From Pseudomonadota bacterium (GTDB lineage: Bacteria > Pseudomonadota > Gammaproteobacteria > Steroidobacterales > Steroidobacteraceae), in contig JAKARC010000012.1 in the NCBI GenBank assembly GCA_021822385.1, forward strand, positions 1 to 58,586: 58,586 nt of DNA, given 5' to 3'. The notes under the pieces are model-generated. The model was not told where the DNA came from. It ran no database searches and saw nothing but the letters and a program-made list of their open reading frames with translations. Positions 19,624 to 26,657 of this stretch are shown here, in pieces (the stretch's first letter is position 1; each line of letters starts with the position of its first letter). The translations under genes and the position numbers were made by a program.

Positions 19624-21243
19624 TCAGACAAGTTCGGCGAAAATGACGCCGTGCGGGGGCAAAAGCACCATACCTTCTTCGATTTTCCCACTCGCTAGAC
19701 CATGGCCGTTGAGGGGCTGCACTGACCGAGGGTCGAGCGCGAGCGGTGCGTGCTGCACCGCGGCGGAAAGATTGAACACGGCCAGGACCGTGGTCCCGTT
19801 CAGTCGGCGCGTGAATGCGAGGATGGGCTCCGGGGCAGTGATGAATTGAATCGCACCCCAGCGCAGGGCGGGATGTTCGCGGCGCCAGCGTAGAAAGCAG
19901 CGCAAGCCATTGAGCGGAGAGGCCGGATCGGCTTCCTGGTGGGAGACCGCCAGCGCCAGATGCGTCTCGGGCACGGGTAGCCAGGGATGCCCGCTGCTGA
20001 AACCTCCATTCGGACCGTCTTCCCAGGGCATCGGTGTCCGGCAGCCGTCCCGACCCTTGAAGTTCGGCCAGAACGCGATGCCGTAAGGATCGCGTAGCGC
20101 TTCGTACGGGACATCGACCTCCGGCAGGGCGAGTTCTTCGCCCTGATACACGCACACCGATCCGCGCAGCGAGCACACCATGGCACTGAGTACTGTGGCG
20201 AGGCTGGGAGCAGCGTCCGCTCCACCCCAGCGTGTCAGTACCCGCGCGACATCGTGATTCGAGAGCGTCCAGCAAGGCCAGCCGCCCGGCATCCGCCGCT
20301 CGAGCGTTTCCACGACGTTGCGTATGTGGCCGGCACTGTGTTCCTCGGTCAACAACTCAAAGGAGTAAGCCATGTGCAGGCGTTTCGCCCCGACGTATTC
20401 CGCCATTGTTCCGAGGGAGTCCTCGGAGGAAATTTCCCCCAGCGACACCACTTCCGGATATTCATCGAACAGCCGCCGCAGCCGCTCGAGAAACGCCAGG
20501 TTCTCGGGTTGGGTATTGTTGTACCAGTGATATTGATAGGCGTACGGATTGTCCGGACTGAACCCGCGGCCGCTACGCTCGTGCTCGGGTTTCGCCGGGT
20601 TGTCGCGCAAGAGACGGTCGTGATAGTAAAAATTGACGGCATCGAGCCGCACGCCGTCGATGCCGCGGTCCAGCCAGAACTTGAGGATGTCGAGCATGGC
20701 CGCCGGAACCGCGGGGTTGTGATAGTTCAAATCCGGTTGTGACTGCAGGAAATTATGCAGGTAGTACTGGCGGCGACGCGGCTCCCAATGCCATGCCGGT
20801 CCGCCGAATATTGATTGCCAGTTGTTCGGCGGCGAACCGTCCGCGCGCGGCTCGGCCCACACGTACCAGTCCGAGCGCGGATTGTCCCGGCTCGCGCGGC
20901 TCTCGACGAACCAGGGATGCTCGACCGAGGTATGGCTGAGCACCTGATCGATCATCACGCGCAAGCCGCGCGCATGCGCTGCATGGACCAGCTGGTCGAA
21001 CTCCTCGAGCGTGCCGAACATGGGGTCGACCGCCGTGAAGTCCGCGACGTCGTAGCCGAAGTCCGCCATCGGCGAGCGATAGAAGGGCGAGATCCAGACG
21101 CAGTCCGCCCCGAGTCGCTCCAGATAATCGAGTCGCGCCGTGATGCCGGGCAGATCACCCACCCCGTCGCCATTGCTGTCCTGAAAGCTGCGCGGATAGA
21201 TCTGATAGATCACCGCCCCCTGCCACCAATTTTTTTTGGTCAT
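19624..21243 (-). CDS. GH13 alpha-glucosidase (GH13_23-like)
   Basis: The 539-residue protein has no signal peptide, so it is probably cytoplasmic. GH13 motifs are present: DQVLSHTS (region I, of the form seen in the Halomonas-type alpha-1,4-glucosidases), GVRLDAVNF with the nucleophile Asp, SLGEISSED with the acid/base Glu, and TLSNHD (region IV). WWQGAVIYQIYPRSFQDSNGDG is the normal N-terminus. The ATG at 21243 has GGA upstream; the 47-residue in-frame extension runs through the operator sites and is rejected. It is divergent from the TonB receptor gene. Its likely role is release of glucose from imported maltose or maltotriose. Confidence 0.92.
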   Translation of the reverse strand: MTKKNWWQGAVIYQIYPRSFQDSNGDGVGDLPGITARLDYLERLGADCVWISPFYRSPMADFGYDVADFTAVDPMFGTLEEFDQLVHAAHARGLRVMIDQVLSHTSVEHPWFVESRASRDNPRSDWYVWAEPRADGSPPNNWQSIFGGPAWHWEPRRRQYYLHNFLQSQPDLNYHNPAVPAAMLDILKFWLDRGIDGVRLDAVNFYYHDRLLRDNPAKPEHERSGRGFSPDNPYAYQYHWYNNTQPENLAFLERLRRLFDEYPEVVSLGEISSEDSLGTMAEYVGAKRLHMAYSFELLTEEHSAGHIRNVVETLERRMPGGWPCWTLSNHDVARVLTRWGGADAAPSLATVLSAMVCSLRGSVCVYQGEELALPEVDVPYEALRDPYGIAFWPNFKGRDGCRTPMPWEDGPNGGFSSGHPWLPVPETHLALAVSHQEADPASPLNGLRCFLRWRREHPALRWGAIQFITAPEPILAFTRRLNGTTVLAVFNLSAAVQHAPLALDPRSVQPLNGHGLASGKIEEGMVLLPPHGVIFAELV

Positions 21244-21315
21244 GCGCATGTTCCGTGCCACATTCGGCGTACTTTGACACAGCGCGCGGATGAAACAATT
21301 GCGTACCGCGGCGCC

Positions 21316-21327
21316 GCATACGTATTC
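21316..21327 (-). promoter_or_regulatory. Palindromic operator A (LacI-type)
   Basis: GCATACGTATTC has the perfect 8-base core ATACGTAT at 21318-21325. Read on the minus strand it is GAATACGTATGC, pointing towards the GH13 gene 73 bases away. It is one of five copies in the starch locus. Confidence 0.75.
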
Positions 21328-21339
21328 GGCCGGATTCCC

Positions 21340-21351
21340 GCATACGTATTC
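21340..21351 (-). promoter_or_regulatory. Palindromic operator B (LacI-type)
   Basis: This is a second copy of GCATACGTATTC with its core at 21342-21349, exactly 24 bases centre to centre from operator A and in the same orientation, towards the GH13 gene. Confidence 0.75.
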
Positions 21352-21399
21352 AGCTGGCGACGTGCGCCAAGGCGCGCGCCGCAAGCCAGCAAAACCGAT

Positions 21400-21411
21400 G
21401 AATACGTATGC
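21400..21411 (+). promoter_or_regulatory. Palindromic operator C (LacI-type)
   Basis: GAATACGTATGC, core 21402-21409, lies 60 bases from operator B and in the opposite orientation, towards the TonB receptor gene. TTGCGT at 21418-21423 just after it could be a -35 element. The A/B/C set could allow looping across the divergent promoter. Confidence 0.75.
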
Positions 21412-21567
21412 GAGCGCTTGCGTTGCCGAGGTCGGTTATCAAATCATTTGCAACAGTTCCGCGGCGGCGAGTGCGCGCACGCAGGCTCGGCCGGGCTTGC
21501 CGCGTAGCCGGGTGCGACACTCGGTGCAATATCGTTAGCAGTTCAACTTGCTCTTGGGGGGGTTCTC

Positions 21568-24501
21568 GTGATCATCAGACGCAAGCGCACTATTCTCGAA
21601 ATGGCGGTGGCCACGGCCTGCTTTGGAGCCGCCGCCGCCGCCCTGATGCCAGTCACCGCCGTTGCCGCGCCGCAGAGCGCGACGGCGCCGCCAATCGCCG
21701 CGAGCGGCAAGGCGGGTAAACAGCAGATCGCGAACGAGAAGCTGCTGAAGCCGGTGCTCATCAACGGCTTCATCAGCAGTATTCAAAACGCGATCGCCAT
21801 CCAGAAAAACTCGAACTCCATCGTCGAGGCGATCTCGGCGCAGGACATCGGGCGGCTGCCGGCGACCAGCATCGCTTCGGCCTTCGAGCAGCTGCCAGGT
21901 GTCTCGGTGCAGATGGTCGGCGGTGAGCCGGAGGCGGTGAACTTCCACGGCCTCGGGGAAGACTTCAGCACCGCGCTGGTCGACGGTGTCGAGCAGGTCA
22001 CCACCGCGGAGAACCGCGGCGTTCATCTCAATCAGTATCCGCCCGGCTGGTTCAAGTCCATCAAACTCTACGTCAGTCCAAAGGCCGATTTGATCGGTCA
22101 GGGTATGGCCGCGACCTTCGCGATGCAGACGTGGAAGCCGCTCGAGGAGAAGGGACCGCAAGGTGCGCTCAACGCCGACTACACCTGGGTTACCCCGGGG
22201 GATCTGATGCCGGGCCCCGGCGTGAACGACAAGGGCTATGACGTCAACGGCATGTACATGACCCAGTTCGACCACCACCGGCTCGGGGTCATGGTCGGCG
22301 CAGACCTCTCCGTTCAGCCCGAGAAGAGGCTGCGCGAGGCACCCTACGGCCTTGCGACGGATAAAGCCGGAGACCTCGTGCCGGGGGGTGTAAAAAGCTA
22401 CAACTACTCGGTGCTGCGCAAGCGCGAGTCGTTCATTACGACCATTCAATATCGCCCAAACAGTATTTATGACACGGACTTGACGCTGTCGTACGAGCGT
22501 TATCACAAGACGACTCAGCGCAAGGGCATCGAATTCCAGATGCAGGACAACAGCGTGGCACAGCTGACGCAGGTGGGACCCATCGTCAACGGTTTCGTCG
22601 AAAGCGGAACGTACTCGGACGTCTACCCGGTTATCCGCAACGATTACAACCATCATCACGACCGTGTCATCAATATCGATTGGCAAAACCGTGTGCGGCT
22701 CCCGGACAGCTGGGTCGGCCGGTTCCAGGCGAGCTACAACAGTGCCATGCGCATCTACGGCAAGCTCGAGAGCTACTCCGGTTTCGGCTACGACGGGCCG
22801 GCGAACGAAACCACCGTCCCGCCGACGACCCTGAACTTCAGCTACGCTCCCGATGGCCAGCTGCTGCTGTCCTCGCCGCAAAACTTCGCCTCCTCCGCCA
22901 TCGTCCTCACCGACCCGCAGGGCTGGGGAGCAGGTGCAGGCTTGGTGCAGCAGGGCTTTCTCAATCAGTTGCATAACGACGAGTATCTCGCCAACTTCAA
23001 GCTGAGCGCACAGCATTTCTTTGCGCGCGGACCGATCTCCAGCATGAACGTCGGCGTCGACTATTCGCATCACCACAAGAACCTGACTCTTGCCCAGGAT
23101 TACGTGGTGCTGCCGGGCAGCTGCTATATCTTCAGCAGCACCTGCACGCCCACCGAGACTGCGCCGATTCCGGCGAGCGCATCCCTGGGGTCTGTAGACG
23201 CATTGAGTTTCATGGGTATAGGTCCGCAGGTTGCGTACAATCCGAACGCGCTCCTCGCCAGCGGCGCCGATCTGTTCTACCCGACGACGGATTCGAATAC
23301 CGGGCCGCTGGGACCGCCCGATTGGACGCTGCACGAGGACGATACCTACGGCTTCATTCAGTTCGACATCCAGACATCGCTCGGGCCCGACGTCGGTTTG
23401 CGCGGTAACTTCGGCGTGCAGGTGGCGCACACGGCGCAGAAATCCGCGGGTTCGCGGATCGCGCCCGCCGTGACACCCGGGGGACCGTCAATCCTGATTC
23501 CAATGACCGGCGGTACCAGTTACACGCGCTATCTGCCGAGCCTAAACCTCGTCTTCTCGTTTCCGCACAACTACGATGCCCGGCTCGGCGTCGCGCGGAC
23601 CATGGCGCGGCCGCTCATGACCGCCATGGCCGACAGTCTCGCGGTCAGCACCAATACCTCTTACCTGACCAGTACCAACCCTAATCAAGCCTATTTCAGC
23701 GGCGGTGGCGGCAACCCGGATCTGTTGCCGACGATGGCAACCAACGTCAACCTGAGTTTTGAAAAATACTTCACCGGCTCGGGCTACAACTGCACACCGG
23801 GGGAGCGGGCGGAGAACTCCTCACTGTGTCTCACTGGCGGCGCGGGCTTCGTGCAGCTGGCGGGATTTTATATAGGCCTGAGTGATTACATCAATCAATC
23901 GGCGGCCACCCTATACAACTTTGCGCCGTTCGTGAGCACGTACCTGACCCCGGCCCAGCAGCAGGACCTGGGTACGACGTATGGCACGCTCACCATTCCG
24001 AACAATGACGGCTCGGGTCACATCTATGGTGCGCAGCTTGCGACCAACCTTCCGTTCGGCGACCTGACGCATTGGTTGAACGGTTTCGGTGTCGAGGCGA
24101 GCGGCACTCTGACGCACAGCGCGGTGTACTACGCCGGTAACCCTCAACCTGTCACGGTCCTCGGTCTGGCCAAGTGGGTGCAGAACTATACCCTGTACTA
24201 CGCGTACCGCGGCTTCGAAGCGGATGTGAACTTCAACTCGCGCACCAAGGCCCTCGCGGAAATCTACGGCATTAGCGAAACCCGCCAGGCGGACATGCAA
24301 CGTGCGCAGCACTGGATCAGCGCGCAGGTCAGCTACGAATTCAACAGTGGTGACCTCAAGGGCTTGACCCTGATTGCCTCCGGGCAGAATCTCGGCAACG
24401 AGGTGCAAGAGGAGTATCAGGGTACCGATCCGCAAAACGTGATCCGCTGGGAGCAGTACGGGCGCACGTTCAACGTTGGCTTCTCGTACCGGTTCGAGTA
24501 A
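21568..24501 (+). CDS. TonB-dependent receptor (Caulobacter type), maltodextrin uptake
   Basis: The 977-residue outer-membrane receptor has a signal peptide (basic MIIRRKR, then a hydrophobic stretch ending near VAAPQS). Its plug domain contains EAISAQDIGRLPATS and FEQLPGVSVQMVGGE, and a 22-strand-type barrel ends in NVGFSYRF with an aromatic beta-signal. Plug motifs and length match the large Caulobacter/Xanthomonad sugar receptors such as the maltose receptor MalA. The start is a GTG at 21568 with a seven-G run upstream. No SusD partner is present. The substrate is inferred from flanking GH13 and GH31 genes and shared operators. A strong terminator follows. Confidence 0.9.
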   Translation: MIIRRKRTILEMAVATACFGAAAAALMPVTAVAAPQSATAPPIAASGKAGKQQIANEKLLKPVLINGFISSIQNAIAIQKNSNSIVEAISAQDIGRLPATSIASAFEQLPGVSVQMVGGEPEAVNFHGLGEDFSTALVDGVEQVTTAENRGVHLNQYPPGWFKSIKLYVSPKADLIGQGMAATFAMQTWKPLEEKGPQGALNADYTWVTPGDLMPGPGVNDKGYDVNGMYMTQFDHHRLGVMVGADLSVQPEKRLREAPYGLATDKAGDLVPGGVKSYNYSVLRKRESFITTIQYRPNSIYDTDLTLSYERYHKTTQRKGIEFQMQDNSVAQLTQVGPIVNGFVESGTYSDVYPVIRNDYNHHHDRVINIDWQNRVRLPDSWVGRFQASYNSAMRIYGKLESYSGFGYDGPANETTVPPTTLNFSYAPDGQLLLSSPQNFASSAIVLTDPQGWGAGAGLVQQGFLNQLHNDEYLANFKLSAQHFFARGPISSMNVGVDYSHHHKNLTLAQDYVVLPGSCYIFSSTCTPTETAPIPASASLGSVDALSFMGIGPQVAYNPNALLASGADLFYPTTDSNTGPLGPPDWTLHEDDTYGFIQFDIQTSLGPDVGLRGNFGVQVAHTAQKSAGSRIAPAVTPGGPSILIPMTGGTSYTRYLPSLNLVFSFPHNYDARLGVARTMARPLMTAMADSLAVSTNTSYLTSTNPNQAYFSGGGGNPDLLPTMATNVNLSFEKYFTGSGYNCTPGERAENSSLCLTGGAGFVQLAGFYIGLSDYINQSAATLYNFAPFVSTYLTPAQQQDLGTTYGTLTIPNNDGSGHIYGAQLATNLPFGDLTHWLNGFGVEASGTLTHSAVYYAGNPQPVTVLGLAKWVQNYTLYYAYRGFEADVNFNSRTKALAEIYGISETRQADMQRAQHWISAQVSYEFNSGDLKGLTLIASGQNLGNEVQEEYQGTDPQNVIRWEQYGRTFNVGFSYRFE

Positions 24502-24595
24502 TTGCGGCTGCAGCACTGAATTCCCGTCGACGGACGGCGGCGGGAATTCCTCAGCGCCGGCGCGGCAAATCGGCTGGTGCACCCTGACCCCCTCA

Positions 24596-24629
24596 AGCCC
24601 GACCGGAGCAATCCGGCCGGGCTTTTTTT
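24596..24629 (+). terminator. Intrinsic terminator after the TonB receptor gene
   Basis: AGCCCG (24596-24601) pairs with CGGGCT (24618-24623) and CCGGA (24603-24607) with TCCGG (24612-24616) around a GCAA loop; seven T follow (24623-24629). A separate 9-base inverted repeat, GAATTCCCG/CGGGAATTC (24518-24526 and 24541-24549), precedes it. This separates receptor from halogenase transcripts at least in part. Confidence 0.88.
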
Positions 24630-24704
24630 AGTCCGAGACAGGGGCTTGTTCGTGTGCAAGCGGTGTTACCATCGCCGTAACGGTGCCGTGTCGTGGAGAA
24701 ACGT

Positions 24705-26210
24705 GTGAGCGAGTTGGCTGTTCGGCGCGTTGTCATCGTGGGCGGAGGCACCGCCGGCTGGCTCGCGGCGGCAGTGTTTGCCCGCACCCTGATCCCAAAC
24801 GTCGAGGTGACTCTCGTCGAATCCGCCGCCATCGGTGTGATTGGCGTGGGCGAGGCCACGATACCGCAGATCCGCAACGTCAATCGCTTTCTCGGCATCG
24901 ACGAAGACAGCATGCTGCGTGCGACCGGCGGGACGTTCAAGCTCGGTATCGAGTTCAACGATTGGCTGCGCGTCGGCCACTCCTACATCCATGCCTTCGG
25001 TGAGATCGGGCTGCCGTTGGGCCCGGTGCCCTTTCAGCACTACTGGCTGCGCAGTCGCGCCGACCCGGCGGCGGCGGATCTGTGGGCCTATTCGCTCAAT
25101 GCGACGGCGGCCCGCGCCGGGCGGATGTCGCGGGAGGAGCAGATTGGGCGCACGCCGATCAGCGGTCTCAGACATGCGTTTCACCTCGACGCGGTGCGGT
25201 ATGGCGGCGTGCTGCGCGAATATGCCGAGCGGCACGGGGTGAAGCGCATCGAGGGTACGATCGTCGAGGTTAAATTGCGCGGCGAGGACGGCTTCATCGA
25301 GGCGCTACTGCTGGAAGGCGGTGCGCGGATCGACGGGGACCTGTTCATCGACTGTTCGGGATTTCGCGCCGTGCTCATCGAGCAGGCGCTCAGCAGCGCA
25401 TGGGACGACTGGCGCGCGTGGCTGCCGTGCGACCGGGCGTTTACGGTGCAGAGCGTATCGGGCAGTCGGTTGCGTCCCTATACCCAGGCCAATGCGCGAC
25501 CGGCCGGCTGGCAATGGCGCATTCCGCTGCAGCACCGCACCGGCAACGGCCATGTGTATTGCAGCGAGTACATGGGCGATGAGGAGGCCGCGGCAATGCT
25601 GCTCGCCAGCCTCGAGGGGGAGGCTCTTGGTACACCCCGGCAGATACGCTTCAGCACGGGTGTGCGGCGCGAGCCGTGGGTGCGCAACTGTGTGGCCATA
25701 GGTCTCGCCGCGGGCTTTCTCGAGCCGCTCGAGTCCACCGCCATCCATCTGGCGCAGTCCGGCATCAGTCGCCTGGTCGCGCTGTTTCCGGACCGGGGGT
25801 TCGATCCAGTTGTGATCGACGAATACAATCGCAAGATTCGCGACGAGCACGCGCAGGTGCGCGACTTTCTCACGCTGCATTATCGGGCGACCGAGCGACG
25901 CGATACCCCGTTCTGGCGGGACTGCGCTGCGCGGCCGGCCCCACCGGAGCTGGCGCGCAAACTGGCGATGTTTCGGGCCACGGGCCAGATCTTCCGTGAG
26001 GGCGAGGAGTTGTTTACTGAACAGTCCTGGCTGCAGGTCATGATCGGGCAGGGCATTCTCCCGCGGCGTCATCATCCCGCGGCCGACACCGTTGCCGCGG
26101 CGCAATACGCAGAGTTCCTGAATAATATCCGCACCGTGATCCAGACCGCGGTGGCGCGCATGGACAGCCACGCCGAGTTCATCGCGACGCATTGCGCCGC
26201 AGCTGCGTAG
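24705..26210 (+). CDS. Flavin-dependent tryptophan-halogenase-family protein
   Basis: The 501-residue protein opens with the FAD motif VVIVGGGTAGWLAA. It has the halogenase hallmark GWQWRIP (about 268-274), Lys79 in GTFKLGI, which aligns with the catalytic PrnA Lys79, and Glu343 in LEPLEST, which aligns with PrnA Glu346. These enzymes use FADH2, oxygen and halide to form HOCl/HOBr, guided to the Lys. The substrate is unknown. No flavin reductase gene is beside it. The GTG at 24705 has GGAGAA upstream; a GTG at 24693 would add four residues. It sits between the TonB receptor and the amylases, an association known in Caulobacter and Xanthomonads, but its role in sugar uptake is unexplained. Confidence 0.9.
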   Translation: MSELAVRRVVIVGGGTAGWLAAAVFARTLIPNVEVTLVESAAIGVIGVGEATIPQIRNVNRFLGIDEDSMLRATGGTFKLGIEFNDWLRVGHSYIHAFGEIGLPLGPVPFQHYWLRSRADPAAADLWAYSLNATAARAGRMSREEQIGRTPISGLRHAFHLDAVRYGGVLREYAERHGVKRIEGTIVEVKLRGEDGFIEALLLEGGARIDGDLFIDCSGFRAVLIEQALSSAWDDWRAWLPCDRAFTVQSVSGSRLRPYTQANARPAGWQWRIPLQHRTGNGHVYCSEYMGDEEAAAMLLASLEGEALGTPRQIRFSTGVRREPWVRNCVAIGLAAGFLEPLESTAIHLAQSGISRLVALFPDRGFDPVVIDEYNRKIRDEHAQVRDFLTLHYRATERRDTPFWRDCAARPAPPELARKLAMFRATGQIFREGEELFTEQSWLQVMIGQGILPRRHHPAADTVAAAQYAEFLNNIRTVIQTAVARMDSHAEFIATHCAAAA

Positions 26211-26239
26211 CCGGTGAGGCCGGGAATTTGGATCTGCAT

Positions 26240-26251
26240 GAATACGTATGC
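26240..26251 (+). promoter_or_regulatory. Palindromic operator D (LacI-type)
   Basis: GAATACGTATGC, core 26242-26249, lies 30 bases after the halogenase stop and points towards amylase 1. It starts a promoter/leader segment that is a copy of the one at 33489 (41 of 49 bases identical without gaps). Confidence 0.78.
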
Positions 26252-26468
26252 GAACTGTTGCCGGGAACGCCGAGCGCGTCGCATTCTCAGTCTACTGCGG
26301 AGGAGAATCGTTCACGGCGAGCGCAAGGCTCGGACCTGGTGCCGCGGCTCGCGCTGGTAGTGCGTGCTTGCGGCTGCATACGACGGTGAGTGCTGCGGCG
26401 ATCTGCACGCCTGGAATCCATGCACGGGGCTGAACGAGACTCGGTACCGCCGGGGGCACTGCAACGAC

Positions 26469-26630
26469 ATGAGAACAGGCTATCGATGGGCTGCCCAGCT
26501 TGCGGCAACACTGCTCGGACTGTCGGCCGCCGCGAGCGCAAGGTTTCCTCTAAAGCACACCGCCAGTGGGCAGTCGAGTGGAACCGGTCGGCGCGCATGT
26601 GGGCCGCGTCGCAGTGCGCTGTCCAAGTGA
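26469..26630 (+). pseudogene. Fossil signal-peptide start of a GH31 gene
   Basis: The frame starts MRTGYRWAAQLAATLLG and is the counterpart of the GH31 signal peptide at 33720 (MRIRYRWAATLVATLLG): 15 of the first 21 residues and 47 of the first 60 bases match. After about 25 residues similarity stops, the frame becomes basic and low in complexity, and it ends at 26630. The ATG lies 229 bases from operator D, while the intact GH31 ATG lies 231 bases from operator E. This looks like a duplicated promoter plus signal peptide whose catalytic body was lost, leaving a leader before amylase 1. A functional short leader peptide cannot be excluded. Confidence 0.72.
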
Positions 26631-26657
26631 GCAACCCGAGTACGCAACGAGCGTCAG

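Noticed and set aside
21249..21384. In-frame N-terminal extension of the GH13 gene with two EYVCG repeats
   Set aside because: The repeats are translations of operators A and B; the family N-terminus starts at the ATG at 21243.
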